The notes below the pieces were generated by a model. It had not been told where the DNA came from. It worked only from the letters and a program-made list of their open reading frames with translations, and did no database searches. This document shows, piece by piece, positions 1-8,541 of a stretch of DNA of 37,803 bases. This DNA is from a virus. Each line of letters opens with the position of its first letter. Position 1 is the first letter of the stretch. The stretch is from positions 1 to 37,803 of the IMG/VR virus record IMGVR_UViG_3300036846_000471. One strand, written 5' to 3'. Made by a program: the position numbers and the translations under genes.

Positions 1-30
1 GGACCGGGGGGGGGAGGGTCCGGGGGCCTT
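1..30. repeat. Terminal direct repeat (contig-closing overlap)
   Basis: The first 30 bases and bases 37775-37803 are the same G-rich sequence. They differ only in the length of one G run (nine here, eight at the right end). The simplest reading is an assembly overlap of a circular or circularly permuted molecule, with the single-base difference being a homopolymer error. A true short terminal redundancy is the alternative. Joined across the ends, the repeat forms the second half of a perfect hairpin described at 37768. Confidence 0.8.
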
Positions 31-104
31 GGGTGTGCACGCTATGACAGATCACAGGCTAACCCGCGGGACCCGCCGCCGCGCGGCTTATCGAGTTAGC
101 CGGG

Positions 105-245
105 TCAGCTCGCGGCGGCGGCGGCGAGCACGAGCACGTACGCGACGACGGCTAGCTCGAGGAGAGCCCAGCCGACGAGCACGAGCGTCACGACCCACGG
201 CGGCACGTGCGCGGCGGCGTCGCCGCCGAGCTGCACCCGGACCAC
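105..245 (-). CDS. Small single-span membrane protein, holin-like candidate
   Basis: This 46-residue ORF starts with GTG one base after the amidase stop (TAG, C, GTG). After a short polar head (MVRVQLGGDAAAHVPPW) there is one long hydrophobic stretch, about residues 17-45 (VVTLVLVGWALLELAVVAYV and on), and it ends AAAAAS. It is the last leftward gene before the terminal hairpin. A small membrane protein directly after an endolysin gene fits a holin or lysis-accessory role, but one-helix proteins of this size have no diagnostic motif, so function is inferred from position only. There is no strong Shine-Dalgarno; translation is probably coupled to the amidase gene. It is too short for routine gene finders. 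Confidence 0.55.
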   Translation of the reverse strand: MVRVQLGGDAAAHVPPWVVTLVLVGWALLELAVVAYVLVLAAAAAS

Positions 246-246
246 G

Positions 247-1101
247 CTACTTGCCGAGATTGAACCCGACAGGCGCCCATGTCTCGGCGTCGGGGCTGGT
301 GCGGTGCACTGAAAAGCCGTCGCACGCGTCGCCGAGGTCGGCGGTCGCCTTCTGGTTGTCGTTCGACACGGTGAGGGTGCTCACCTGGTAGCCGCCGCCG
401 GACTGGTGCGCGGCGACGCGGATCGTCTGCGGCGGCCAGCCCATCACGCCGTCGTCGCAGAAAAACGCGACCCACTTGTAAGCGCCGCGCCCAAACGACG
501 CCATGTAGGTTCGCTCGCCTTGATACAGCTCGGGCATCTGGTCCTCCAGATCGAACGGGTCAGGCTCGGGCGCTGGCTGGGTGCCGCCGCCGAGCGCCCA
601 CTTGATTACCTCGTCGAGCGGGTAGCCGTCGCCGGGGTCGGCATGTCCGCATCCGTCGTAATCGAGGTGGCTGTGATAGGTGACCCCGGCCGCGCCGCCC
701 TGCGCCTCAGAACTGGTCAGCGCCCGGATGGGAATGCCGAGCGCCCGCGATTCCTCGGCGATCCACTGGGCGGTTACGTGCAAGAGCGTGCTCTGCTCGT
801 TGAGCCAGTAGCCGCGCGACCAGGACGCGTATCCGGCCTGCTCGCCCGACACCGCTACCCCGTTGTAGGCGCATTGCGTCCACGAGGCGTCGTGACGGCT
901 GACGCCCTCCCACAGCTTGCCGGGATGGTAGTTGTCGATACAGACCTGCGAGCTAGCGCCTACGTCGCCTTGGAAGTACCGCGCGCAGTCCTGCGCCCCG
1001 TTCGGGCCGGTGAACCCCTCCATCGTGTGAAGGACGATCAGCCGCTTTTTGCCGCCATCGGAATTGTTGCCGGTCGGGGTCCAGACTCTAACGAGGCTCA
1101 T
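247..1101 (-). CDS. Endolysin, N-acetylmuramoyl-L-alanine amidase (Amidase_2/PGRP fold)
   Basis: Predicted peptidoglycan amidase of 284 residues that cleaves the MurNAc-L-Ala bond at the end of infection. The catalytic domain spans about residues 18-170. LIVLHTMEG carries the first zinc His (H25), then the substrate-groove region, then HSHLDYDGCGHADPGDGYP with a second His (about H145) and the H153/D155 area typical of Amidase_2 proteins. After a Pro/Asp linker (about 173-186) there is a C-terminal beta-type domain of about 95 residues, probably the wall-binding part, which I do not recognise. The frame is open further upstream, but the start at 1101 makes an ATGA overlap with the preceding gene and begins MSLVRVWTPTG. 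No signal peptide is seen, so export should need a holin. Confidence 0.9.
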   Translation of the reverse strand: MSLVRVWTPTGNNSDGGKKRLIVLHTMEGFTGPNGAQDCARYFQGDVGASSQVCIDNYHPGKLWEGVSRHDASWTQCAYNGVAVSGEQAGYASWSRGYWLNEQSTLLHVTAQWIAEESRALGIPIRALTSSEAQGGAAGVTYHSHLDYDGCGHADPGDGYPLDEVIKWALGGGTQPAPEPDPFDLEDQMPELYQGERTYMASFGRGAYKWVAFFCDDGVMGWPPQTIRVAAHQSGGGYQVSTLTVSNDNQKATADLGDACDGFSVHRTSPDAETWAPVGFNLGK

Positions 1102-1370
1102 TCGGGCCACCTGCCGTCGAGCGGGCCGGGGCCGTCGCGGTCCTCGCCGTACCGGCCGTCCTCCCGCCAGCCCTTCGGCCGGGGTCCGGGCTTGGTCCAT
1201 CCCCACGGCTCGCCCTGGACCTCGACGGGCGGCTCGGGGCGGCGCTCGGCGTGCTCTAGCTCGATCTCGTCGCGTTGCAGCTCGTCGTCGGTGTACTCGT
1301 CGCCGTCGCCTACCAGCCGCCGGCGCATGTCGGGCTGGTCTGGCCGTCGTCGGAATCTCGGCATGGGCAT
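1098..1370 (-). CDS. Small acidic/basic hypothetical protein upstream of endolysin
   Basis: A 90-residue, highly charged protein with no recognised domain. It begins MPMPRFRRRPDQPDMRR, has an acidic middle (GDEYTDDELQRDEIELEHAE) and a Gly/Pro/Trp-rich end. It overlaps the amidase start by ATGA and follows the fibre gene by about 20 nt, with a purine-rich stretch (AGGGGGATGATGG) before the start. Its place between tail fibre and lysin suggests a lysis or tail accessory protein, but nothing in the sequence shows this. A possible second start is the ATG two codons in. Confidence 0.7.
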   Translation of the reverse strand: MPMPRFRRRPDQPDMRRRLVGDGDEYTDDELQRDEIELEHAERRPEPPVEVQGEPWGWTKPGPRPKGWREDGRYGEDRDGPGPLDGRWPE

Positions 1371-1391
1371 GGGTCCATCATCCCCCTGTTG

Positions 1392-2495
1392 TTAGTCGAG
1401 CGGGTAGAAGACGGTGGCCTTGATTCCGGTCGTGCTGGCCGGGAGCGCGAACGTCGTGCAGAAGTTGCCCGAGGCGTTGATGCTGCACCGCTGGTTGGAG
1501 TTGCCCGGCGCGGTATTCGAGGTGATCGCCAGCGGGTAGTCCCTGGTCGAGGTCGGGTAGTACCCGGCGGGCACGGACGTGATCACGTTCACGTTGCCGC
1601 TGGTGGCCGCGCTGCTGAGCTGGAAGTCAACGACCCCCCATCCGTCGAGCGGCCCGGCCAGCGACTTATACCGGCAGACCCCCGACCAGCCAGAGGGCGG
1701 GGTGACGTTGTGCCAGCCCTCGGCGGTGCCGCCCGCCGGTCCCTGCGGTCCGGTCGCGCCGGTCGGTCCGGCCGGTCCCTGCGGTCCGGTGTTGCCGATC
1801 GGCCCCTGCGCGCCCGTCGTGCCCGTCGCGCCGGGGTCGCCCTTCGGTCCCTGCGCCCCGGTGTTGCCGATCGGCCCCTGCGCGCCCGTCGTGCCGGTCG
1901 CGCCCTGCGCCCCGGTGTCGCCCTTCGGTCCCTGCGGTCCGGCCGGTCCAGTCGCCCCGGCGGTCCCGGTCGCGCCGGTCGCGCCCGTGGGTCCCGCGGG
2001 TCCCTGCGGTCCGGCCGGTCCGGGCGGTCCCTGCGGTCCGGTGCCGCCGCCGCCGCCGACGCTGTAGCTCGGCGGGGCCGGTGTCAGCGTCAACTGGGAC
2101 GAGTTGGTCGCGTTCACCGGGACGCCGATGTGGCCGAGCAGGATTCCGCTCGTGCTCGCCCCGGCGGGCAGTACCGACACGGTGAACAGGCCGGAATCGG
2201 GATCGGTGATCTCGGCGCGCAGTTCGTCGGTACGCGCCGCCGCGCCGCCCGGTGCGGCGTCGACCTGCATAGCCGTGCTGGAGGTCAGCACGGCGTTAGT
2301 CCCGTCGCCGCAGTCGGCGACGGCGAGCCACCCGGCGTCGATGATCACGGCGAGACCCTGCCCCGCGCTGAGCAGGGCCGAGGTCACGATGCCGGTGTTG
2401 CCGCCCGATAGCGCGGTGATCACCTGCCGGTCATCCCACGCCGAGTAGCGGCCCGCCTGTCCCCAGCGCAGCAGTCCCGAGGTCGGCGTCGTCAT
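1392..2495 (-). CDS. Collagen-like tail fibre / receptor-binding protein
   Basis: A 367-residue protein in three parts. Residues 1-145 form a domain shared with the next gene upstream ([14 protein letters not shown], then CGDGTNAV). Residues about 151-256 are an almost unbroken collagen-like Gly-X-Y run ([29 protein letters not shown] and so on). Residues 257-367 form a C-terminal beta-rich head ([19 protein letters not shown]). Collagen-like stalks ending in a globular tip are known in phage fibres, where they trimerise. It is the last of the tail genes, overlaps its upstream neighbour by ATGA, and is the best candidate for host receptor binding. The repeat DNA is prone to slippage in multiples of nine bases. 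Confidence 0.85.
   Translation of the reverse strand: MTTPTSGLLRWGQAGRYSAWDDRQVITALSGGNTGIVTSALLSAGQGLAVIIDAGWLAVADCGDGTNAVLTSSTAMQVDAAPGGAAARTDELRAEITDPDSGLFTVSVLPAGASTSGILLGHIGVPVNATNSSQLTLTPAPPSYSVGGGGGTGPQGPPGPAGPQGPAGPTGATGATGTAGATGPAGPQGPKGDTGAQGATGTTGAQGPIGNTGAQGPKGDPGATGTTGAQGPIGNTGPQGPAGPTGATGPQGPAGGTAEGWHNVTPPSGWSGVCRYKSLAGPLDGWGVVDFQLSSAATSGNVNVITSVPAGYYPTSTRDYPLAITSNTAPGNSNQRCSINASGNFCTTFALPASTTGIKATVFYPLD
1730..2045. repeat. Collagen-like Gly-X-Y coding repeat
   Basis: About 35 consecutive Gly-X-Y triplets are encoded on the minus strand by degenerate 9-nt units (for example repeated GGACCGCAGGGACC-type blocks). Two longer sub-repeats both encode [14 protein letters not shown], indicating internal duplication. 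The opposite-strand open frames over this stretch (PCGPVAP repeats) are shadows of the repeat. Confidence 0.9.
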
Positions 2496-3391
2496 GACCC
2501 CATGTCCTCAACCGTGAGGGTCTGGAGGTTGCCCGGATCGCCGGTCGGGTTGCCGGCCTTGTACGACGAGTTGCCGAGCGTCGACCAGATACGGCCGGTG
2601 AACACCCGGTAGAGCAGCACGTCGGTAGGCGCGTGGCGGAACACGTAGGTTATTTCAGCCGGATATGACAGGCCGGTCTGCACCCACGGGATCGCGGCGG
2701 TGCGCTGTAGCGCGGCGCTCGACGCGGGCTGGCCCTGGGTGCGGTACCCGATGCCGATGCGGCCCTCGACGTACAGCGCGCCGGACGGCCCGGATACGAG
2801 CTGCGTGGCCGTGGAGCTGTAGCGGACCCGGTACCAGTTGCCCGGCGTCATGAGCACGGCCTTGGAGTCGAGCGAGCTGCCCGTCGCGGTCGCCCACGTG
2901 GTCGCGTTGAACGTGGCCGTATTCGATGCGGCGTCGAGCGTCAGCAGCCGCCGCTCTAGCAGCGGGTCGGCCGGAACGATCGTCATCTGAGAGGCCAGCG
3001 TCGCGTTAGCCGGAACGGTCAGCGTCGCGAGCAGCAGCCCCGTACGCCCCGAGGTCGCCGACTGCGCAATGACCGACACAGACCAGGTGCCGCTGTCCGG
3101 CTGAACGTCGACCCAGATCACGTCGGTACGGGTGCCGGTGGCCGGTCCGGCGGTCCCGGTCACGGTCAGGTCGAGCGCCGAGCCGACGACGGCGCTCGTG
3201 CCGTCGCCACACGAGACGACCCCGAGCCACCCGGCCGAGACCTGGAGGTTGAGCCCCGATAGCGCGGTGATCGTCGGCAAGGCGGTCAGCCCGGTGCGGT
3301 TACGGGTGACGGCGGCGATCACCCGGCGGTCGTCGACGGCATCGTAAGTTGCGGCCTGTCCCCAGGCCAGTTTCCCGCTTGGCGTCGTCAT
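2492..3391 (-). CDS. Minor tail / baseplate-associated protein, paralogue of the fibre N-terminus
   Basis: A 299-residue protein whose first about 145 residues follow the same plan as the collagen-like fibre: MTTP..G.L.WGQA..Y.A.DDR.VI at the start, GWL.V..CGDGT.AV.. near residue 65, then R.D....V..DSG..SVSV and a VPANAT..SQ motif near 135. The C-terminal half (from about residue 150) is different and beta-rich. It overlaps the fibre gene by ATGA and has a good ribosome site (GGAGG) 8-9 nt before its ATG. The shared N-domain probably anchors both proteins to the same tail-tip partner. Confidence 0.8.
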   Translation of the reverse strand: MTTPSGKLAWGQAATYDAVDDRRVIAAVTRNRTGLTALPTITALSGLNLQVSAGWLGVVSCGDGTSAVVGSALDLTVTGTAGPATGTRTDVIWVDVQPDSGTWSVSVIAQSATSGRTGLLLATLTVPANATLASQMTIVPADPLLERRLLTLDAASNTATFNATTWATATGSSLDSKAVLMTPGNWYRVRYSSTATQLVSGPSGALYVEGRIGIGYRTQGQPASSAALQRTAAIPWVQTGLSYPAEITYVFRHAPTDVLLYRVFTGRIWSTLGNSSYKAGNPTGDPGNLQTLTVEDMGS

Positions 3392-3406
3392 CGTGTGTGC
3401 CTCCGA

Positions 3407-4591
3407 TCAGGGCAGGATTGTCAGCGGGCCGCCATGGAACACGCCGCGCAGCTTGGCGTCGATACGGTCGAGACGGCCGAGCAGCGTCTCGCGGGCGACC
3501 GGCGGCGGCGACGGCACGTTCACGGTCCACGCGGCGGTCCCGGCGGCGGCGTCGATACTGAGCTGGGTGAGCCGTCCGGCCACGGTGAGACCGCCGGGCA
3601 GCAGCGGCGTCGTGGCGCGCACGGTCACGTCGTCGCCGACTTGGTAGGTGCCCAGCGGCGGCAGCGCTTCGGAGGGCGTCACGGTCAGCGTGAGCGCGGG
3701 CGCGGCCTGCTGCTGGCTGGCCGTCGCCGATCGCTCGTTCAGCGTCGACGCCACGGTGACGCCCGTCCAGTCGTCGGCGGCGTCGAGCCGGGGCAGATCG
3801 GCTTGCGGCGCGTCGACGACGGACACCGGGGCGGGCGTGCCGGGCGCGGCGGCGGGGTCCGCCTGGCCGACTGCGAACGTGTGCGTCCTGAGCTGGTCGG
3901 CGTCCCATGCCGCCGAGTAGGCGAACGCGTCGCCGGGGATCGCCACGGCGAGCCCGGCCGCGCTGGACCCGACGCGCGGGTACGCGATCCGCAGCGTGCA
4001 TTGCGGCGAGCCGCCCGGCGGCATCACGTACTCGGTTCTGAACTCGGGACCGGAGAGGACCCCGGCCAGGTTGGTCAGCAGCGCGGCGCGGTTGTCTTCG
4101 AGGTAGGCATATGTGCGGTCGCGCAGGAACCCGCCGCCCGCGCTGGTCACCAGGGCCACGCCCACGTCGCCGACCGGCCCGGCGAGGTCGGCGGCGATCA
4201 CGGTCTGCTCGATCTGGGTGTAGACCTTGCTCGGCGATACGTCGAACTGCCGCTTGATCAGGTAGCCGGGCAGCTCGGTCAGCGTGAGCTGTACCTGAGT
4301 GCTGCCGGTGTCGGCGATGCCGGTCGGCACGCCGCACCAGATCGGGAGCCCGCCGTAGAAGGCCCAGAGCCGCCAGGACCACAACGCGCGTAGCCGCGCC
4401 TCGTCGATCCCGCATGGCAGGCTGACGGTCACGCTGCCGGTGCCGAACCCGGACAGGACCGACGCGCACGTGAACGCGGACACGTCGACCGGCCCCAGCG
4501 GGACGGCACCGATGACCAGGTCGGCCCAGAATGACCACAGGCCCGGCACCGGGACCAGGGGCCGGGGCAGCAGCTCGCCGGTAACGGTCAT
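3407..4591 (-). CDS. Tail protein, siphovirus ReqiPepy6 Gp37-like
   Basis: A 394-residue protein beginning MTVTGELLPRPLVPVPGLWSF. The middle, with WSWRLWAFYGGLPIWCGVPTGI and a following beta-rich stretch LTLTELPGYLIKRQFDV, resembles the Gp37-like tail proteins of actinobacterial siphoviruses, which act as tail-hub or tail-tip proteins. It lies directly downstream of the Dit-like gene, the usual place for such a protein. The frame is open far upstream in the window, but the ATG at 4591 overlaps the preceding stop by ATGA, which fixes the start. The C-terminus (LLGRLDRIDAKLRGVFHGG) has a short helical heptad region. Confidence 0.75.
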   Translation of the reverse strand: MTVTGELLPRPLVPVPGLWSFWADLVIGAVPLGPVDVSAFTCASVLSGFGTGSVTVSLPCGIDEARLRALWSWRLWAFYGGLPIWCGVPTGIADTGSTQVQLTLTELPGYLIKRQFDVSPSKVYTQIEQTVIAADLAGPVGDVGVALVTSAGGGFLRDRTYAYLEDNRAALLTNLAGVLSGPEFRTEYVMPPGGSPQCTLRIAYPRVGSSAAGLAVAIPGDAFAYSAAWDADQLRTHTFAVGQADPAAAPGTPAPVSVVDAPQADLPRLDAADDWTGVTVASTLNERSATASQQQAAPALTLTVTPSEALPPLGTYQVGDDVTVRATTPLLPGGLTVAGRLTQLSIDAAAGTAAWTVNVPSPPPVARETLLGRLDRIDAKLRGVFHGGPLTILP

Positions 4592-5523
4592 ACCCACGCT
4601 GACCGCCATGCCAGCGTGACCGAGCCGAGGCCCGCGCCGTACAGGTGCCACCGTGCCGTCGACTCGGCGGCGAGGACCATCGGCACCGACCCGGCGAGCA
4701 CGTACGACGCGCGCGATAGCCCGCCGCTCGTGACGGCGGCGAGCGTCGCCGTGTAAACGAGGATCTGCTGCCCGGCGGTGATCGCGGCCAGGTTGATCAC
4801 GCCGCCCTGATCGTCGGATAGCTGGGACTGCGCGAGGTCGCCCTGATAGAGCGCGAACACGGGGGACGGCCAGTTGCCGTCGTTCACGAGGAGCTGCGAG
4901 TTCGGCAGGTAGCTCGCGGCGTACTGCCACGTGTAGATCCGTTTGTAAGGCCGTCCGGTCGTGCCGCCGGAACCGTTCGACAGGACCGCCTGCTGCCACT
5001 CGGCGTCGTACAGCGCCGGGTCGGCGGCGAGCATGGTTGCTTGCCATCGGTAGGCGTACCGGCTCAGCCACGTGAGTTTGAACTGGTCGGTCCCGCGAAC
5101 GCTGGCGGTCAGCGCGCGGTCGAGCGCCCCGGCGTCAGTGATGGTCAGGTCGGCGGGCTGCTTACCGGCGGCGCGTACGGCGAGCTGGTCGCGCAGCCGT
5201 CCGAGCTGGTCGCGCGGGCCGACTGCCGCGCCGGATAGCGTGATGGTCCTCGGCCCCAGCGTCTTGACGCCCCATCCCGCGCCATCGGCGAGCACTAGCT
5301 CGGCGTCGTGGCCGTTCAGCGGCGGCGAGTCGAGCCAGCCGTCGACGTTCTCGATCACGCTGCACAGCCCCGTCGCCGGGTCGTCGCCGGTGTTCAGCGC
5401 CAGGCCGTCCCAGTAGACGCTGATCAGCCCCGGCGTCGACGGCGGGACCGCCGACGCGTCCGGCCCATAGATCCGGTCGTATAGCTGGTCGTAGCCGCGT
5501 GTCAGCGCGTACGGCGTCGTCAT
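4588..5523 (-). CDS. Distal tail (Dit-like) / minor tail protein
   Basis: A 311-residue protein right after the tape measure gene, as expected for the distal tail protein that caps the tube and opens the tail tip. It begins MTTPYALTRGYDQLYDRIYG and contains WGVKTLGPRTITLSG and TWLSRYAYRWQATMLAADPALYD, which match the arrangement of siphovirus tail family proteins (an N-domain split by a loop, then 'adp..y' near the middle). The C-terminal half is a beta-rich domain of the galectin/carbohydrate-module size. It has ATGA overlaps at both ends. The Dit assignment rests on order and pattern, not on invariant residues. Confidence 0.75.
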   Translation of the reverse strand: MTTPYALTRGYDQLYDRIYGPDASAVPPSTPGLISVYWDGLALNTGDDPATGLCSVIENVDGWLDSPPLNGHDAELVLADGAGWGVKTLGPRTITLSGAAVGPRDQLGRLRDQLAVRAAGKQPADLTITDAGALDRALTASVRGTDQFKLTWLSRYAYRWQATMLAADPALYDAEWQQAVLSNGSGGTTGRPYKRIYTWQYAASYLPNSQLLVNDGNWPSPVFALYQGDLAQSQLSDDQGGVINLAAITAGQQILVYTATLAAVTSGGLSRASYVLAGSVPMVLAAESTARWHLYGAGLGSVTLAWRSAWV

Positions 5524-8138
5524 TGCGCACCCCCTGCGCCCGCCCAGGCGAGTTCACGTGAGACCATCGCGGCGATGGTCCGCTCGTCCTGGCCGGGCTG
5601 CGGGTAGACGTTGATCACGGTCGGCGTCCTGCCGAGCCCGGCCATCTGGGCGGGGCTGCCGGTCAGCGGTGAGACCAGCTCGGGGCCGCGCTCGGCGAAC
5701 TGGTACACGGTGCCGGTCCGGTGTCCGAATCCGGTCACGGGCTCGGGGATGATGCCGCCCCCGGCGAATCCGAGCACCCCGCCGATCTTCCGCAGCGCGC
5801 CCGTCACCAGGTGCGCCGCCGAGCCGCCGAGGGCCTTGACGGCGCTGAGGGCCTTGGCGGGCAGCGCGGACACGGCGACGACGCCGCGCCGCAGCAGCGC
5901 GGCGAGGGCCTGCGGGAACCCGCCGAACACCTGGCCGATCAGGTGCGGCAGGTTGGCGCGCAGCATGCCGACGATCAGGCCGCGTATCAGGTTGATCCCG
6001 ATCGGGATCATCACCGTGGCCGGGGAGCCGATGCCGAAGAACGATTTGACGGCCCCGATGATCGGGTCGACGATCGCGCCCTTTACCCAGCCGCCGATTC
6101 CCGAGATCGCGCCGAGGATGCCGGACTTGAGCCCGCCGACGATCGCGCCTCCGGCGTTGGCGGCGGCGCTGGTGATGTTGTGCCAGGCCCCGGCGAACCG
6201 CGCGCCGAGCTGACCGAGCAGGTTGGACGCCGAGCCGAGCATCGAGGACAGCCCGCCGCGTATGGCGTTCAGGATCGCCCCGGCGGCGTGCTGGGCCGCG
6301 CCGACGATCTGCGACCAGTGTTTCGAGATCGTCGACGCGACGAGCGACATGCCGCCGGTCGCGATCGCGAGCAGCACAGTCATGGTCGTGCGCAAGATGC
6401 TCTGCCAGTGCGACGCGGCGAACTCGATGGCGTGCGAGATCCCGGTGATGATCGGCGTTACTACCGACCGGATCGCCTGCCAGGTGCCGATGACGATGTT
6501 TCGGAAGGTCGCGCTGCGGGTCCACGCGATGTAGATGGCCCCGGCCAGCGCGGCGAGGGCGACGACGACGATACCGATCGGGTTGGCGGCGAGGACGACG
6601 TTGAGGGCCTCTTGCGCGGCGGTCCATATCAGGGTGGCGTTGCGGATCGCGAACATGGCGACGCGGGTCACGACGAGCGCGGCCTCGTACGCCTTCAGCG
6701 CGAGCGTCCACGCGTACCAGGCGGCGACGAGCGGCACGACGTACGGCAGCAGCGCGGCGAGGATGTTGGCAAGCGCGGTGATCGCGGGTGTCAGCGGCAG
6801 CACGACATGAAGCGCGGCGAGCAGGACCACGGTCAGCGCGGGCACCAGCGGCAGCACGGCGCGGAGCCCGGCGGCGAGCAGCACGGCGAGCGCCTGGCCG
6901 AGCTGACCGACTGCGGGCATGATCATTTTCATCACGGGCACGACTGCGCCGCCGATGGTGGCGGCGAGCTGCCCGAGCGCCTGCCGCGCTTGGGGGCTGG
7001 TCAGCGCGAGCGTGGTAAGGCCGGTGACGACGACGCCGATCGGGCCGCCGAGCCCGCCGAACATCTCGCCGATAAGCGGGATCTTGGTGAGGTACTGGCC
7101 CCCGGCGAACGCGCCGAGCGCCGTTCCGATTGAGGCGATCTCGGGCGCAAACTTGCCGATGGCGTCGGTCATCCCCTTGAGCTGGCCGGGCTTGAGCGTC
7201 GCCATCCACTGAGCTGACAGGTTAATGACCTGGGTGAACGGGGCGAGGATCTTGGCCGACGCGGTGCCGATCGCGGCGAGCACGGGACCGAGCGCGCCGC
7301 CCGGCACGAGCGCGTCTTTCAGGCCGCGCGCCACCCCGCCGATGGAGACGATCAGCGGCCCGAAGCTCTTGAGTAGCTGCTCGCCGAGGGCGACCTGAAT
7401 GTCATGCGCGAGCCGGGGGAACGACGCGAGCACCCGCGCCGGATCGTTCAGCGTCGCCGCCCACGCCCCGGCCATGTGCTGACCGGATTCCATCACGGCG
7501 TTGACGATCGCCTGCGAGCGCTGCGCCTCGTCGAGTTTGCCCGCCGTCGTGCCGATCGACTCGGCGTAGGTCTTGAATGCCTCCTTGGAATTGATCACGA
7601 TGCCGGACTGCCGCAAGATCCGCGTGTTGCCGGTCGACACGGCGCGGGTGATGCCCTCCATCACGTCGCTGACCGACTTGCCCGAGACGACGGCGGCATT
7701 CTGCGCGACGGTCGACAGCTTGGTCGCGTTCGCTAGGCCGAGATGTTCCTTGGCGAAATCGGTCGTGACGCCGATCGCGGCCTCGACGGTCAGGCCCTGC
7801 TTTTGCAGCGCGGCGACGGTGCCCTCTACGGCGGACTTGGACAGCCCGTTCGCCTTGGCTACCGCGTCGAGCGCGGTCCGCATCTTGTCGACCCCGGCGG
7901 CGACATACAGCGATTTGACGCCGAACGCGGTAGCGGCGAGCGTCGCCGTGCCGAGCGCGGTCGCGAGCCCCTTGCCCATCGAGCCGCCCGCCTTGGCGAG
8001 CCCCGAGCCGATGCGCTGGCTCAGGCTCTTGGAGGCTTCCTCGCCCGCCTTGGTCGCGCTCGACGCGACCTGGGCAGTGAGCGGCTTGGTGTCAGCGGTG
8101 ACGCGGACCTCAAGCCCGGCGTAGGAGTAGCTAGCCAC
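5520..8138 (-). CDS. Tape measure protein
   Basis: At 872 residues this is the longest protein of the window and lies between the tail chaperones and the Dit-like gene, the classical place for the protein that sets tail length. It is Ala/Gly-rich and helical. The N-terminus (MASYSYAGLEVRVTADTKPLTAQV) is typical of actinophage tape measures, followed by a coiled region. The middle carries several strongly hydrophobic segments (about residues 395-545) suited to membrane passage during DNA entry. The C-terminal part has repeated Gly/Ile helices. The start is GTG, overlapping the chaperone ORF by 8 nt. The stop overlaps the next gene by ATGA. Confidence 0.92.
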   Translation of the reverse strand: MASYSYAGLEVRVTADTKPLTAQVASSATKAGEEASKSLSQRIGSGLAKAGGSMGKGLATALGTATLAATAFGVKSLYVAAGVDKMRTALDAVAKANGLSKSAVEGTVAALQKQGLTVEAAIGVTTDFAKEHLGLANATKLSTVAQNAAVVSGKSVSDVMEGITRAVSTGNTRILRQSGIVINSKEAFKTYAESIGTTAGKLDEAQRSQAIVNAVMESGQHMAGAWAATLNDPARVLASFPRLAHDIQVALGEQLLKSFGPLIVSIGGVARGLKDALVPGGALGPVLAAIGTASAKILAPFTQVINLSAQWMATLKPGQLKGMTDAIGKFAPEIASIGTALGAFAGGQYLTKIPLIGEMFGGLGGPIGVVVTGLTTLALTSPQARQALGQLAATIGGAVVPVMKMIMPAVGQLGQALAVLLAAGLRAVLPLVPALTVVLLAALHVVLPLTPAITALANILAALLPYVVPLVAAWYAWTLALKAYEAALVVTRVAMFAIRNATLIWTAAQEALNVVLAANPIGIVVVALAALAGAIYIAWTRSATFRNIVIGTWQAIRSVVTPIITGISHAIEFAASHWQSILRTTMTVLLAIATGGMSLVASTISKHWSQIVGAAQHAAGAILNAIRGGLSSMLGSASNLLGQLGARFAGAWHNITSAAANAGGAIVGGLKSGILGAISGIGGWVKGAIVDPIIGAVKSFFGIGSPATVMIPIGINLIRGLIVGMLRANLPHLIGQVFGGFPQALAALLRRGVVAVSALPAKALSAVKALGGSAAHLVTGALRKIGGVLGFAGGGIIPEPVTGFGHRTGTVYQFAERGPELVSPLTGSPAQMAGLGRTPTVINVYPQPGQDERTIAAMVSRELAWAGAGGAQ

Positions 8139-8541
8139 GGGTCGTCACCACGCCCGGCATGCCGGCGAGCATCCGCCCGGCGTCGATCCACGTCGACGCC
8201 TTGCCCTCGGGTCCCGCGGGACCCGCTGCCGGGGCGGCGGCGTGCTGCTGCCGACGACGCCGGGGCGGCCGGTCGATCGGCCGGGGCCGGGACACGTTCC
8301 GCGCGCCGTGCGCTTGGAGCGTGATCCATGTGAGCTGGGCCACGTGGTCGACGAGCACGGCGAGCAGCTCGGCCTCAGTCGACCACTGCTCACCGGGCGC
8401 GCGGAACTGCGGCGGGAGCCGCTCTAGCAGCACGTGAACCCGCCGCGTACTCACCTGCGGGTCGAGCACGTCGACCCCGTACGCCGCAAGCATGGCGGCC
8501 TCTACGTCGGGATCGAAACGCGCCGCGCAGGCGGCCCGGAG
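8131..8541 (-). CDS. Tail assembly chaperone, frameshift extension (gpT-like)
   Basis: Reading frame -1 relative to the preceding chaperone ORF. It is open from 8541, just after the slippery heptamer, and the first in-frame ATG is at 8493. Translation after a -1 slip gives LRAACAARFDPDVEAAMLAA and on through a helical domain to RMLAGMPGVVTTRG. The segment before the ATG (ARFDPDVEAAMLAAYGVD) looks like genuine coding sequence of actinophage chaperones, so the main product is probably the 238-residue fusion of both frames rather than a free protein from 8493. Such proteins bind the tape measure during tail assembly and are absent from virions. Confidence 0.8.
   Translation of the reverse strand, partial: LRAACAARFDPDVEAAMLAAYGVDVLDPQVSTRRVHVLLERLPPQFRAPGEQWSTEAELLAVLVDHVAQLTWITLQAHGARNVSRPRPIDRPPRRRRQQHAAAPAAGPAGPEGKASTWIDAGRMLAGMPGVVTTRG

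Noticed and set aside
29-1395. Long open frames on the plus strand over the lysis genes
   Set aside because: They are Arg/Ala-rich shadow frames of minus-strand genes, lack ribosome sites and have no recognisable motifs.
1730-2045. Possible CRISPR or tandem-repeat array
   Set aside because: The repeats are contiguous degenerate 9-nt codon triplets with no spacers, explained by collagen-like coding.
1579-2067. Pro/Cys-rich plus-strand frame (PCGPVAP repeats) opposite the fibre
   Set aside because: It is the reverse complement of the collagen Gly-X-Y repeat, which gives a repetitive open frame automatically.
5554-7209. 551-residue minus-strand frame inside the tape measure gene
   Set aside because: Arg/His/Asp-rich translation typical of a shifted frame in GC-rich DNA; the tape measure frame covers the whole region with sensible composition.
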